From Typha latifolia (Eukaryota; Streptophyta; Magnoliopsida; Poales; Typhaceae), in the NCBI GenBank assembly GCA_019914945.1, contig CM034110.1:9751808-9815807 (forward strand): a stretch of 64,000 bases of DNA, read 5' to 3'. Both the position numbers and the translations under genes were made by a program. This document shows, one piece after another, positions 1-12,503 of the stretch. The first letter of the stretch is position 1. Every line of letters starts with the position of its first letter. The notes below the pieces were generated by a model, which worked only from the letters and a program-made list of their open reading frames with translations, did no database searches and had not been told where the DNA came from.

Positions 1-1500
1 GCGGTCCAGGAGAGAAAGCACCAACTACCTCGTCTGCTAGACCCCTCCGTACAGTTGTCCGGTAATTTTGCTCCGGTTAGTGAGGCAGAGCCCGTGTCGG
101 GCCTCGTCGTTTCCGGTAAACCAATACCGGATGACCTGTGCGGCGGGGTCTACTTGAGGAACGGTGCGAACCCAATGCTCCCGCCCTCCGGTGGGCACCA
201 CCTGTTCGACGGCGACGGGATGATCCACGCGGTGAAGCTGACGGGCCCAGCCGACGCCACCTACACCTGCCGGTTCACGCGCACGAGCCGGCTGACCCAG
301 GAGTGGGCCCTGGGCCGCACAGTCTTCCCAAAGGCGATCGGGGAACTCCACGGCCACTCCGGCCTCGCCCGCCTCGCTCTCTTCTACCTCCGCAGCATCG
401 CCGGAATAGTGGATCCCTCGAAAGGGATCGGCGTCGCCAATGCCGGTCTAATATACTTCGCGGGCCGCCTCCTCGCCATGTCGGAGGACGACCTACCCTA
501 CCACATCTTCATCGCCCCCGACGGCGATATCGAGACCGTGGCGCGCTACGACTTCTCTAGCCAGCTCGACTCCGCCATGATCGCGCACCCGAAGATCGAC
601 CCGATAACTGGAGAATTATTCTCCCTCACCTACGACATTATCCGCAAACCTTACTTAAAATACTTCTACGTCGACGCCGCCACCGGAGTTAAATCCGCCG
701 ACATCACGATCACATTGCAGCAACCCACCATGATCCACGACTTTGCCATCACGGAAAAGTTTGTCATAATTCCAGACCAGCAAGTAGTGTTCGACTTATC
801 GAGAATGCTGTACGGTGACTCGCTGGTGATCTGCGACGTCAATAAGACGCCGAGATTCGGGGTGATGCCGAGATACGATCGGGATGAGTCGAGAATGCAG
901 TGGATCGACGTGCCGGATTGCTTCTGCTTCCATCTCTGGAACGCGTGGGAGGAGGACGGAGGACGGACGGTCGTGATCGTCGGATCATGCATGACCCACC
1001 CGGACATCATGTTTGTGGATAGGGAGGAGGGGTACCAGACAGGTAGCGAGTTATCCGAGATCCGGCTCGATCTGGAAACCGGTGAGTCGAGCCGGAGAGT
1101 GATCGCGCCCGGGTTGAACCTCGAAGCGGGTCAGGTGAACCGGACCATGATTGGGAGGAAGACCCGGTTCGCTTACTTGGCGATAGCCGAACCGTGGCCG
1201 AGGTGTAAGGGGATAGCTAAGGTGAACTTGGAGACCGGGGAGGTGAACCGGTTCGAGTACGGGGAAGGCCGGTTCGGGGGTGAGCCGACCTTCGTCCCGG
1301 CCCGGTCGAGCCGGGAGGAGGATGAGGGGTACGTGGTCGTCTTGGCCCACGACGAGCGAACCGACCGGTCCGAGCTGTTGATTTTGGATGGGTCGACGAT
1401 GGAGCAGGTCACCGCAGTGAAGTTACCGTCCCAAGTCCCGTACGGTTTCCACGGGACGTTCGTTAGTCAAGACGAGCTTAGTCAGCAAAGGAGTAGTTGA
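1..1500 (+). CDS. NCED: 9-cis-epoxycarotenoid dioxygenase (NCED), 5'-truncated by window edge
   Basis: The enzyme cleaves 9-cis-violaxanthin or 9'-cis-neoxanthin at the 11,12 bond in plastids to give xanthoxin, the committed step of abscisic acid synthesis. The reading frame is open from base 1 without a start codon. It gives about 499 residues, so the transit peptide and N-terminus lie outside the window. All four iron-ligand histidines of the carotenoid cleavage dioxygenase fold are visible: AHPKIDP (His codon at 586), IHDFAIT (736), [10 protein letters not shown] (931) and GFHGTF near the C-terminus (1450). The blocks [20 protein letters not shown] and VPYGFHGTF are closer to NCED than to CCD1 or CCD4. 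It has no introns, as is usual for NCEDs. Assignment to the NCED clade is confident; the exact orthologue (NCED3-like or another) is not decided. The ABA-responsive promoter is outside the window. Confidence 0.93.
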   Translation, partial: AVQERKHQLPRLLDPSVQLSGNFAPVSEAEPVSGLVVSGKPIPDDLCGGVYLRNGANPMLPPSGGHHLFDGDGMIHAVKLTGPADATYTCRFTRTSRLTQEWALGRTVFPKAIGELHGHSGLARLALFYLRSIAGIVDPSKGIGVANAGLIYFAGRLLAMSEDDLPYHIFIAPDGDIETVARYDFSSQLDSAMIAHPKIDPITGELFSLTYDIIRKPYLKYFYVDAATGVKSADITITLQQPTMIHDFAITEKFVIIPDQQVVFDLSRMLYGDSLVICDVNKTPRFGVMPRYDRDESRMQWIDVPDCFCFHLWNAWEEDGGRTVVIVGSCMTHPDIMFVDREEGYQTGSELSEIRLDLETGESSRRVIAPGLNLEAGQVNRTMIGRKTRFAYLAIAEPWPRCKGIAKVNLETGEVNRFEYGEGRFGGEPTFVPARSSREEDEGYVVVLAHDERTDRSELLILDGSTMEQVTAVKLPSQVPYGFHGTFVSQDELSQQRSS

Positions 1501-2119
1501 CCTTTTCATGGGAAAAGGAATAATTAGGAATTCGAAGGTTTGATTTGTGCTTTTTCCTCTTGGTTATTTTAGTGTCTTGCTGTTGTAGATATTTATTAGT
1601 AGGGAGGAGATCCGGAGGGAGATATTTGTAGGGGCAGAAGCTTTTTGTCCATTGTTGTCTGTTGCTAATTATATCTTGGTTATTCTTAATTAATTATGTA
1701 TATGTTTTATGTTTCTTTATACTCTCTTCTACGTACGACTTTGTTTTATTCTAATAATTCCCAAAGGCTTCATTTGATCGATTAATATAGACGTACACGT
1801 TGCTTTCAAATAATAATTAGGTTTGGGGTCATCTCCAATAATAAAGCTTTAGAATAAGGACAAGTATTTATCAAACTCTAGTACCGTCGCAAGATAATAG
1901 TCGGTGGCGTTATCCCTCCATTAGACATTTGACCTAACTAATGATGAAGAGGATGTATGTATATGAATGGAGTCAAACCCATAGCTATCAGTTTCCTTGT
2001 CTTCATTTAAAGTACTCACGTGAGCTACGCGACGGACCATCTATCTTATCCTATTTAACCGTCGTCTCCTTCTCTCATCCATTAAAACTTATTCTTACAC
2101 ACGTGATGAAAACCATCCT

Positions 2120-2146
2120 ATTATTATTATTATTATTATTATTATT
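2120..2146. repeat. (ATT)n microsatellite
   Basis: An uninterrupted run of about nine ATT units downstream of the NCED gene. Confidence 0.9.
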
Positions 2147-4713
2147 GGTTATATACTAGTGTTTGTTGCACGATAGGTCAAGTAAAACTTAGCGTATGGT
2201 AAAGAAGAAGTTATATAACGGGAATAAATATCTCACCTAGCTCCTACTGACTGCATGGGAAATGAACAACCAGCAAATTGGTATGCAGAACAAGGTGGAA
2301 TGTTTAAATAATGGCCCAACTTGAGACTAATGGAAAGAAATATGAATACTTATTAGATTCAATGCTCAGTTGATTTCTAGTTGTTCGAAACGGAATGTTT
2401 CCTTACGCCATGCCATAACTAGAGTTGCCAAGAAGGGACCGCATGAATTTATTAGTTACATATCCTCCACTTGCTACGTATAAGCATGGTAACATGTTAA
2501 TTCATTTCTTACATATCTTACATGTTTATAGTTTATAAGGCATTTAATGAAAAATAAAATTTATAATCTGCTAAAAAGAGAGGAGGAATGACTATACCAC
2601 AGAATTTAACAACCAAATTAACCAATACTTTACAACAGTAATCATCTTATTGTGTAAATTTTCAATTAGAGAACTTTAAAAAAAGTTAACAATACCAACA
2701 CATTTCATCACAATAATGTAAATTATCAATAGTTACTGCATTTTAGCATCATCTTTTTCTATGTCCTTATTAATTACATATTTAGTTAGGTCATCCAATA
2801 TAAATATTAAAATATCTATATTGAATATAAAAATATAATTAGAATAGCAATATTATAAAGAACTAAATTACCTTCGCTTTGAAATAATCGATCTCTAGTA
2901 CAAATTAAAATCTCCATATTGTCAACCTTTAAGGTACTTCTAACTAATCAAGAAATACTACCACCAACAGTAAAAGTAGATTCAAAGGAAATTATAAAAA
3001 ATAAGTATGCTTAACATATGACAAACACAAGAGAAAGTTCTAGGTATCCAAATTTATTTGTGTTCCATTAATCAAGAATATTCAACTTAGAGTTCACAGC
3101 AAATCGAGGTTCATCTAATACACTTCAATTGTGACATTTGTACTCCTATCATAAATTCTTGTTATAAGCGGGTCAATTCGGCTAACCCGATGGCCATATT
3201 TTCAAATCTAATCCAACTCGTTCCAACTATTAGAAAATATAGATATGATCATAAATAAATAAATAAATAAATTAGAATTTAAAATCTTGCATCCAACTCA
3301 TCTTGCAATAGTAGTACTAGTGCAACTATATATAACAACTTGAAGCAGTCAAACTGGGAGTTCTTTGTAAACGATCGTTCTACTTATTCTACGGACCTTC
3401 TTCAGAAAATGATCCTTTGCCTTATCCACAGTAGAAGCCCACAAAGCATTAAGCACATTGCCAGCAATTGCCGATATTCAAAAATATATATAGCAAGTTG
3501 GAGCAGGGGAACTGAGTCTTTGAAAACGACCCTTTGCCTTATCCACAGTCCAAGTCGACAACGTATATTGCCAATTGCCGAGGTTCAAATTACTATAATC
3601 CATCGTGAGCCAGTTTGAAATGGAGAGACCAGTCCAACCCCCCAACCATCAATTATATATGTGGGACTCAAATGATACACGACAAGGGATAAGTAGTAGA
3701 AGATATATGTTGTATTGGGATGGTGGATTGGTGGGACCTAAATTAATATATATTTCGCAATGAACTATTAAATTTGCATACACAATTTGGCAAAAGTGGA
3801 TATCTAGTTAACGTAACGGGTGACGTATGTTTGTATTTCACGATAAGATACAAATGATTTATATATAAAAATACCATTAAATCCCACCTCGTTAAAAAAG
3901 AAGAAGAAAGAAAACAAGAAGAAGAATACTTAATCACAATGTCAATGTATTCATACTCCAGACAAGCACGAGGACAACTTGGCTTGACTGTTCTTTATAG
4001 GTTCATACATATGTATTTGGATGTCCTACTCCTTACCTTCAGTTGATCACTGCTAGTTATTTATATATATGCAATAAAGTTCACATATGGTTCCAAAAAG
4101 AAGCACGTAATACTTGGAAAAGAAAACTTTATCCTAATATGAAATAGATATTGGAAAACTGTGAGGCAATAACTTGGTCACGTCGTCCTGCATGAGAGAA
4201 ACCATAGACATGCAGTACGTACTGTGGCTCCTAAGAACATATAGAAGCTTCGGTATTAGTAGGTTATAGCCTTATACGAACTAATTAGCCATGCAAGTTG
4301 CCAAGTAGATAACATGAGTTAATTACCCTTCACGAGTCGAAGGAAAGTTGCAGCGTTGGGACTTGATCCTCCGCACAATCGAGTTAGCTAAATAGACTAC
4401 TAGTAGTAGTTGTAGTTGGTAAATTATTGATCGAGTTGCTCATTATTGTTATCCTATATAAATATTATACAGCAAGTTGCGAACCAGCTTCTTAAATAAA
4501 ACGATTTTTTTTTCCAGTTTGCACGTATAAAGAAGCTGAATTTTTAGATAACTGCCATAGATATATTTATTTTTTCTACAATATTATCATACTAACAAAT
4601 GTCTTTTTTCTCCTGATGTTTAAAGCTTAAACTTTGGTTATGGTGGTGTACGTAGGAGGAGGAGGAGAAGGGGAGAAGGGAGAGGGAGAGTGAGAGATGG
4701 GAAAGAAGAGAGC

Positions 4714-4738
4714 GAGAGAGAGAGAGAGAGAGAGAGAG
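4714..4738. repeat. (GA)n microsatellite in a purine tract
   Basis: A pure GA run ends a longer purine-only stretch (about 4656-4738). It is flanked downstream by several GGGCTT/AAGCCC words in both orientations. Confidence 0.85.
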
Positions 4739-5206
4739 TTTAGGAAAAAAAGTTTAAAGAAAAAGAACCAATCCTATGGGAAACTTTGGTTGGAAAGCCT
4801 AATTGCTCATGGGCTTTGTAAGAAGCCCATTGTTACCAGCCCGTTTAGTCTATAGAGCCCATTTAGTCCATATACTAAAACAAAATTGCATAATTACAAT
4901 TTTCTTTTCTTTTCTTTTCTACATGTATATGAGTCTCGTGGGCTTTATAAGTTGGAAGGAGAGGCCCATAATTATCCAACCTAAAACTATGAAAAAGTTG
5001 GATATATTTATATATAGCATCATTAATTCATTATCCATACACCCATAACTATATATAATCCATTACTGCATGCATGTTCCACCACGTGAATATAGTAACA
5101 TGACATATCCCAATGCCACCCATATTCATCATCACCATCTCTCTCTCTCTGTGACTGTGCTGCATCACATGTAGCATGCATGCATTCAGGCAGGAATCTA
5201 AGTGAC

Positions 5207-5242
<36 letters not shown>
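5207..5242. repeat. (AAT)n microsatellite
   Basis: About twelve tandem AAT units. Confidence 0.9.
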
Positions 5243-5243
<1 letters not shown>

Positions 5244-5602
5244 TAGGTCTGGTGGTAACTAAATAAAAGAAGACCTCCTAGAAATATTTTTTTTTTCTTA
5301 ATTCTTCTTTCTTCCAATCTCTTCTCAGATTATAATTTGTTGACCATGTGATGCACCAAGGAAATAATTGCTATAATATTCTTCCTCATCTAAGAAGCTT
5401 AATTACTCTTAAATCATGAATAATAAAGAAGGGAAGGTGTGTCAGAGTGTATTCCATTAATAAATGCCTAAATATTTTAAATACTATGACTAATATTAGT
5501 TATGCCACATGGTAGTTAACGGTTAAACCGGCCAAATTTGGAAGAACCTGGCAGTTGGGAGGTGGTCAAAGTTCATGAAATTAATGAAATCATATAGCTA
5601 GT

Positions 5603-5833
5603 TGTCAGGGATGAGGTCACCCATATTGATACACATGTATTCTTTTAAGCTATTTGGGGGAGGTTACATATATGTAAACTTTTGGGATGGCATACGGGAG
5701 GTTTGTCCTTGAATAAGGATATAAATCTATAAATGAGGATTTTATATTTGTTTTGGGTAATGTGACATCAAATGAATTGATTCTCGGTAACTCATACTTT
5801 TGGAACGCTTCTTTTCATAACTGCTATCAGAGC
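5603..5833 (+). mobile_element. probable Ty1/copia-type 5' LTR end plus initiator-tRNA primer-binding site
   Basis: The word TGCTATCAGAGC at 5822-5833 matches the plant copia primer-binding site TGGTATCAGAGC (complementary to initiator tRNA-Met) at 11 of 12 bases. It starts four bases after a CA dinucleotide at 5816-5817. A candidate LTR of about 215 bp, beginning TG at 5603 and ending CA, precedes it and contains a TATA-like stretch near 5720. No gag or pol frame and no second LTR were found by eye downstream, so this is a solo or internally decayed or non-autonomous (TRIM-like) copy. The left boundary is a guess. Confidence 0.45.
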
Positions 5834-8739
5834 ACTAGGGTTTTTCTTTTTCTTGCCAAAGCGTAGCTTTCTCTGCGCCCCTCCTCTCTGTTCTTCTTCA
5901 TGGCATCTTGAAGTGCAGCTCCTTTGATCACCGATGGGGTGTGGGATTCGAGCTCTTGTTTCTTCTTATTCTCCTTTTGTTCGTCTCTAGTTGGAGACAG
6001 TTGTGGAAGGCCGAAGCCGGAAGGGGCAATGCTCCTCCTCACTGTGATCCTTAGCTCGGCCAAAGAGCCTTGTCCGACATTGGTCGTTGGTAGTGTGACG
6101 TTGAGTAGAGGGACTTTTTGTGCCTTCGCCTCTTAAAATCTATTTCTAGAGGAAGGGAGAAGGCTTTTCTCTTTCCCTCTCTCCTCCTCAAATGAGCGGT
6201 TCCTTTTTCTTTCTATATTGTAGGCTGATGATCTTATTTATCTAGACTTGTATATACACAAGGTCATGTCTTTGATTACGAGACGAAATTAATGGCTGAC
6301 TCATTACTCCATCTGCTTGTGAATCTGTAGGTTTCTGCAAGGGTCATTCTTTGTTAATATTTTCTTAGTGCCTTTAAAATTTGATGCATCGATTTTATTT
6401 GTTATTCTACTTATTATAGTCGAGTATAAAATTTGAGAGTTGTCACACATATCTCTTATCTCATTTGTACCATGTTCTTATTATTATTACTTATATACTA
6501 ATAAATATGTTATTCCAACGGGCTTTTCCCTTAAAAAATAGAAAAATAAAAATAAAAATAAAAGATTCTTTGTAGCTCCAAGATGCCATGTGGACAAACA
6601 TTTTATACTAATTTGACCGAGTTTCAGTGAACTAAAATTCACATGACATTTGAATACAATTTAGGTGGAAGATGAATTCATTAAATAATCAACTACCACA
6701 AAATTTTCAAATTCATGGAATTGTGGCTATTTCTTGTGGTGCTATATATATATATATATATATAAAACAATATTTGGCAGTTAGGGCATGATGCTTACTT
6801 GAATTATAAACTCAAAGTGGCAGCATTTTTAACTATTGATGAATGCATTAAGGAAATGGATTCTCCTGAGTGCCATTAATTAAAATTATAATAGAGCTAG
6901 GATAGATTCTCATGGTCAAAGTATCAAACTATCAAGGAATAATTGTGGGCTTTGTTTGAGAAGGACATTATTAGAAGTATTGCTTCAATTCAACATCAAG
7001 AAAAATGAGGATGATAACTATATGAAATACAAAGGTCTAAAAAGCAGAGCAAGGTTTGAGACCATGTACATGTATAGATTGGCTGAAAAATAAAAATTAA
7101 AATAAAAACCTACTTGAAATATATAATGATCACACCCATCATTGCATAATGTCTAATCATTCAATAATCCAACTTGTATAAGTTAAAGGCTCAACTTGTC
7201 TCGTTCCTTTTACAAGTAAGATTCCAAATATTTTCCACCTATATATCTCCTGAAATTTTTGACACAAGTCTAGCTTGAGCCTCTTTGTGATGCATGACAG
7301 CCATGAAACCTTGGTTGATTAGTTGTGATTAAGCTCATACTAACTCCTAAACCATGATTAATATCTTCCTAATCTTTGACTCAATTATTAATGCCCACAT
7401 GGCGCCGTCAACTTCATGTGAAAGCAACCAAACTAGTATCCAAAAGTACAAACTAATCTAATGGAACACAAATCCACCTTCTCTTAAAAGATCTAGTGGG
7501 ACCTCTCTAATCATCAATTAGGTTCTAGAACTAGTTAAAAGCTTCATCATTCTTTTGTGGAAGTAGTTAGCTAGCCTTTGATTAAACAACATTATAAGTC
7601 CTACTTTAGGAATATGCAAACCTAATTAGGATTTGAGAAAGCCTTCTTTTGGTGTTTGGACCCGCAATTAGGTGTTCTTATGAACTAACCCTTTCTCAAA
7701 TCATCTCATTGGTGCTTGTTAGGTCACAAAAAAGGTCCTTACGAATCCACATAGAAGCTACCCTTAATTGGTTCGGCGCATAGCTCATCCTTAGGATTAA
7801 TTCAACTTTTTAACAAATAATTTTTTTTTCTTTTAAAGTTTCTAATAACTTTTCATACTAACCCTAATAATAGGGAATCTAACGCTTTTCCTTTAATTTA
7901 AATAAAAAATATAGTTTTAATAAGAAGTCTTGCCACCGCGTTTGCTTTGAAAGTACGAGAAAGGCGACTCACCGACCACGGGATTTTACCTCGAGAATAC
8001 CCCCGTTTTAGTTTTAGTTAAATATTATAAAAAAATTACGGACTGCGACGTGGCCTATTTGATCATCTCCCATTTGGCTAAAGTGCTTTGGGCTCACATC
8101 CCCATTTAATTAATATATAAATGAATGGCAAATACCAATATCCCCAAATCAACTTTGTATGTAGCATTTGGATTGCCTTGTTATAAAAATGGCCAAAGTT
8201 ATAGGCAAAGGAGGATGCTTCTACTCATCTCAAGGACCTAAAATAACTAAGGAAAACCATATGGCCTACTTTGGTTTGATATGAAAAGGAGAGAATATTA
8301 GGAAACCAAGGTTCCATGCACATGATTTCCTACTTGAAATTCTAACTCCCAAACTTTTAAACATACTACTTGCATTTGGAGCTCAAAACTTCTTGAAGCT
8401 CGCACCATCTTTGGTGTTATGGCTCTTGGGATTATTCAATTACAAGATACCATCAAACACTCATCTTGAGGACGAACTAAAGCATCAATGTGATACTAAG
8501 TTCATGAACCTAACACATGGCAACGTTTCTAATCGTGGAATATATATATATAATCCATTAATTAATCTTTGAATTTGAAAACTCAAGGTCACAAATTTAA
8601 CGAAAACATCTACATTTTATCATTCGACTTCTGTATTTTATTTTAAAATTTTTAAAAACATCTTACTATTAGTTGAAAAAATAACGGACAATTATCATAA
8701 CTTTGAATAAGATTATTTTTTTTTTCTTTCTAAAATATT

Positions 8740-8742
<3 letters not shown>

Positions 8743-8787
<45 letters not shown>
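8743..8787. repeat. (GA)n microsatellite
   Basis: An uninterrupted GA run of about 45 bp, roughly 750 bp upstream of the YUCCA start codon. Confidence 0.9.
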
Positions 8788-8790
<3 letters not shown>

Positions 8791-9067
8791 AATCAAATTT
8801 TAGAATTAGATTATTAATATTTTTTATTTTTAAGATATTCTCTTTCTATTAGCCAACAATTAAGTGAAAATCAAGTAAGAAAGTTTGGAGACATTGAAAG
8901 TAAAATTTAGGCACCAAAAGATAAATACGAATATGGTAGGGTCTGAATAATATAAAAGCAAAAAATCAAGGTGTTTTATGAAGACCGCTTGAGCTGGGTT
9001 GGGCTGGCCTGTGGTGGGGAGCCCACGCGGGGCCCAATTAATACTATGGGGGCCCAACCAAACTGTC

Positions 9068-9118
9068 CACGTGGCAACTAAGCTATTACGTGTCCAACGC
9101 TAGCCTGCGGGCCACGTG
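9068..9118 (+). promoter_or_regulatory. paired G-box (CACGTG) sites upstream of YUCCA
   Basis: Two perfect palindromic CACGTG cores lie at 9068-9073 and 9113-9118, 45 bp apart and 430-475 bp upstream of the YUCCA start. G-boxes are bound by bHLH (PIF) and bZIP (ABF/HY5) factors. In Arabidopsis PIF4 activates YUC8 through G-box-type sites. The sites are seen; their function here is inferred. Confidence 0.5.
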
Positions 9119-9480
9119 GGATTTCGGTTGCTTTCGCGGTGGAACGACTGGGTTCGCTGCTTAATTAGTTGCCATAATATGATTGCAGTAATTGGGTGGG
9201 AAATAAAATGAAAATTGAGTCTATCTTGAAGCATAGATATTAAGATAGAGAAGCATTCAAAGAGTCCATGAGATATTAAATCCCAATCAATCATTCTTAA
9301 CAAAGAAAAGAGCCACACAAAACTTTTAAAAAGGAATTAAAAATCTCAGATCTTGAATTATTATAAAAAGAACTACTTCCCACTCCCCCATCACATGCAT
9401 CCCCTCCTATTTAAACACAACGCCTCTCCCTCTCCCTTCCATCACTTCCACTTCCACTTCAAACTCAGAAGCTCTTCTAC

Positions 9481-9524
9481 TCTCCTCCTCCTCCTCCTCC
9501 TACTACTACTCCTCCTCCTACTCC
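9481..9524 (+). repeat. CTC/CTA-rich pyrimidine tract in the YUCCA 5' leader
   Basis: Tandem CTC and CTA trinucleotides lie just before the start codon at 9544. CT-rich leaders are common near plant start sites. Confidence 0.8.
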
Positions 9525-9543
9525 GAGAAACAACCTTATAGCC

Positions 9544-10992
9544 ATGGCTAGAATACCTGATTTCGATGACTTCTTCTCCCGGCGGTGCGTGTGGGTCAAC
9601 GGCCCGATCATCGTCGGCGCCGGCCCCTCGGGCCTCGCCGTAGGCGCTTGCCTAAAAGAGAATGGCGTTCCATTTGTGATCCTTGAGAGGTCCGATTGCA
9701 TTGCCTCGTTATGGCAGAAACGCACCTACGACCGTTTGAAACTCCACCTCCCCAAGCAATTCTGCCAACTACCCAAACTCCCCTTCCCCGAAAACTACCC
9801 CGAGTACCCCACGAGGAGGCAGTTCATCGACTACTTGGAGTCCTACGCCAAGCATTTTGACATCAATCCCTACTTCAACCAGTCCGTGCAATCCGCGAGG
9901 TACGATGAGACGAGTGGGTTGTGGAGGGTGAGGACGAGCGGCAATGCCGAGGTGGAGTACATTGGCCGGTGGCTCGTCGTCGCCACCGGGGAGAACGCGG
10001 AGAGGGTGGTGCCGGAGTTGGATGGGCTGAGGGAGTTCTCCGGCGACGTCATGCATGCTTGCGACTACAAGTCCGGCGAGGCCTACCGCGGGAAGCGCGT
10101 GCTCGTCGTCGGCTGCGGCAACTCCGGCATGGAGGTCTGTGTTGACCTCTGTGACCACGACGCCTTCCCATCCATGGTCGTTCGTGACTCGGTGAGTAGT
10201 TGCTCACTCTTTTAACATAGTTTGATATGAATCCAAGAAACCAAGATGGAATTAGTTCTAAAGTTCTTGTGCGTTTTTCTTTTTTTGGTTAATCAAACAG
10301 GTTCATGTACTGCCAAGAGAAGTTCTTGGGAAGTCTACGTTTGAGATGGCCGTTTTCCTAATGAAGTGGTTGCCTTTATGGTTGGTTGACAAGATCCTGC
10401 TTGTTTTGGCTTGGTTTGTGCTCGGAAACATAGAGAGGTTTGGATTGAAGAGGCCTAGCACTGGGCCACTTGAACTCAAGAACACACAGGGGAAGACCCC
10501 TGTTTTGGATATTGGTGCCCTGAGCAAGATGAGATCCGGCGATATCAAGGTGGTTCCTGGAATCAAAAGGTTTTGGCAAAAGAAGGTCGAGCTCATCGAC
10601 GGCCGCCTCGTCGACGTCGACTCCGTCATCCTCGCCACCGGCTACCGCAGCAACGTTCCTCAGTGGCTTCAGGTACTGAGTCTTTCTACCTATGTTTTTG
10701 CTACCGTTTGTGCAAGTTTTCTGATGCCGGATGGAAGTCTTATATGTTACTGGGTTAATTCTTTCAGGAGAGTGAGTTCTTTTCCAAAGACGGATTCCCA
10801 AGGATGCCATTCCCAAATGGGTGGAAAGGGAAGTCAGGGCTTTATGCAGTTGGGTTCACAAGGAGAGGGCTTTCTGGGGCTTCCTCAGATGCTGTGAGGA
10901 TTGCAAAGGACATTACTGTTGTCTGGAAGGAGGAGACCAGGCAAACAAAGAGGCTTGTTGCATGCCATAGGAGATGCATCTCGCAGTTCTGA
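9544..10992 (+). CDS. YUC: YUCCA-type flavin monooxygenase (auxin biosynthesis), 3 exons
   Basis: It converts indole-3-pyruvate to indole-3-acetic acid with FAD, NADPH and O2, the rate-limiting step of the main auxin pathway. Exons at 9544-10191, 10301-10672 and 10768-10992 join in phase 0 to give 414 residues, a normal YUCCA length. Visible motifs are the FAD-binding GAGPSG (residues 25-30), [12 protein letters not shown] (147 onward), [11 protein letters not shown] (165-175), the NADPH-binding GCGNSG (190-195) and [10 protein letters not shown] near the end of exon 2. The C-terminus RRCISQF and overall sequence resemble the Arabidopsis YUC3/5/7/8/9 clade. That clade assignment is from memory of family sequences and is not proven. 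Introns start GTGAGT and GTACTG. The ATG follows a pyrimidine-rich leader. Nothing looks broken. Confidence 0.95.
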
Positions 10993-12503
10993 TGGCATAA
11001 ATTACCCATTTATGTCTTTGCTCGTTTTCTTGCTTGATTTCCTGCTATGTTCTGCTTCTGTAAAGTAGTGTAAAACAGAGGAAAAAGGAAGTGCATGGAG
11101 CCCTCTCTCAATTGGAGCCCAGATTTTGAAATAGTTATGGGCCTTCTGTATAGAGAACAGTTGAGGATGATGAGGCTCTTTTTCACTTTTGGGAACTTCG
11201 TAGTTTGTACAACATTTCAAAGCTTTATTTCAATGGAAACAGTACTCTTTTCCAATAATATTTTTTGGCTCTTTTTTTTTTGTGTGTGTGTGTGTGCAAA
11301 TAACCACCTCGCTTTTTTCCTCAAATTTGCAAATATCTAAAATGGAGGAGATTTTTTGCAAAAAAAAAACCTTCCTTTTCTTCTTGATCGATCTCTTCTC
11401 TAATAACCTGTCCTTTTCAACCTCGACCTAACCAACACATTGCACAAGTGGATTATGTTCCCCTCCTCTGTACATGCTTGTCTTAAGCCTGAATCTGCTA
11501 CAGTTTTCCCTTTGCCTTTGGTTTAGCTGGAAAGGCTGATTAGATTCCAAAGGCATTCTTGCAAGACTGGAGGAAGATAGAAGTATGTTGCAGGTGAGCA
11601 ACACCAACCATTTCATGTGAAGTCGATTGCACAAGATACTGCAATCTCTATGATTAATTTCCTCAAAGGAAAAATAAAGCTCAGGCTATTATTGCAACAG
11701 ATGCTCCAGACCCACCAATTGATTAGATCCTAAGAAAGCCATTAGCTTAGTATTTCATCAACCACTTATTATTGCAACAATCTTTGTATATGAGAAGTCT
11801 CCTGGGTGTTTAGTTTAAGATCACCTCAAGGCATCTATGCAACTTGAATGCACCAACTTTTCCTTTCTCTGATCATTAAAACTGCATCAAATCCCGAGAT
11901 TCCTATGAGAAGTATCAGTCGCATGAGCCGTAACTGCAGTATCACATGCATTCAGGGCCTTTTTGACACATGGTCTGGCCTACAATTTATTGCTCTATTT
12001 TTCTGCAACTCAGAACTCAGCCAAGCCTTGAAACATTACATACTGCTTAGTCAATTTATACACTCTGGAAGAAGGTTCATGCGATGTAATTAGGCTAGAG
12101 CTAGTTGAAAGAGCAGTGTAAACAAGCTGATGTTCTTAACTTCATCAACACGAGCCCCAGTTAATAGTCACATTTAAATGGATAAAGCTAAGATTATAGC
12201 TAGACTTATTCCATTTAGGCAGCTATTGTTTCATTTTTATCTTTCCCAAAAGAAGAAAGAATTGGGTGATTGACCACTTCCTGTGGATACTGCATGTGGG
12301 ACTATTTCGACATTCACTAAGCTAGCGTGATGTAGGTTCTGATGTTTGATGTTTGAAGACTTCCAAATTGTGGGGAAAAGAAGACTCAATCTAAGCCGTA
12401 GCCAAGTCAAACATCTGCACCTCTCCCTCTATATATATGCATGTCCACCAATACTATTCTCTTCATCAAGTAGTATACATCGATATTTAAGCTAAAGATA
12501 ACC
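10993..12503. other. intergenic: YUCCA 3' end and GLP promoter
   Basis: No gene is seen. The first few hundred bases are probably the YUCCA 3' UTR. A TATA-like stretch at 12430-12439 lies about 70 bp upstream of the next germin-like start codon. A short GT repeat lies near 11280. Confidence 0.55.

Larger units (their letters stand above)
1501..9543. other. long gene-free intergenic region
   Basis: I see no coding gene in these 8 kb. The DNA is AT-rich, with several microsatellites and a probable copia LTR (listed separately). Near 3340-3600 an imperfect tandem duplication carries the shared phrase CTTTGCCTTATCCACAGT twice, about 130 bp apart. Around 7640-8030 a moderately GC-rich tract looks like degenerate retroelement leader DNA, but I cannot name a family. 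Short open frames here (for example at 1941, 3340, 4803 and 5924) have no recognisable domains and are rich in simple sequence. The last 500 bp are the YUCCA promoter. Confidence 0.6.

Noticed and set aside
3340..3618. 92-codon open frame
   Set aside because: It lies over an imperfect tandem duplication and has no recognised motif or supporting gene signals.
5827..6136. Short open frames on both strands just after the primer-binding-site match
   Set aside because: Low-complexity Ser/Phe/Lys-rich translations in a probable retroelement leader; no gag or protease motif could be read.
8743..8787. CRISPR-like or structured repeat array
   Set aside because: It is a simple dinucleotide microsatellite; no spaced direct-repeat array exists in the window, as expected for a plant genome.
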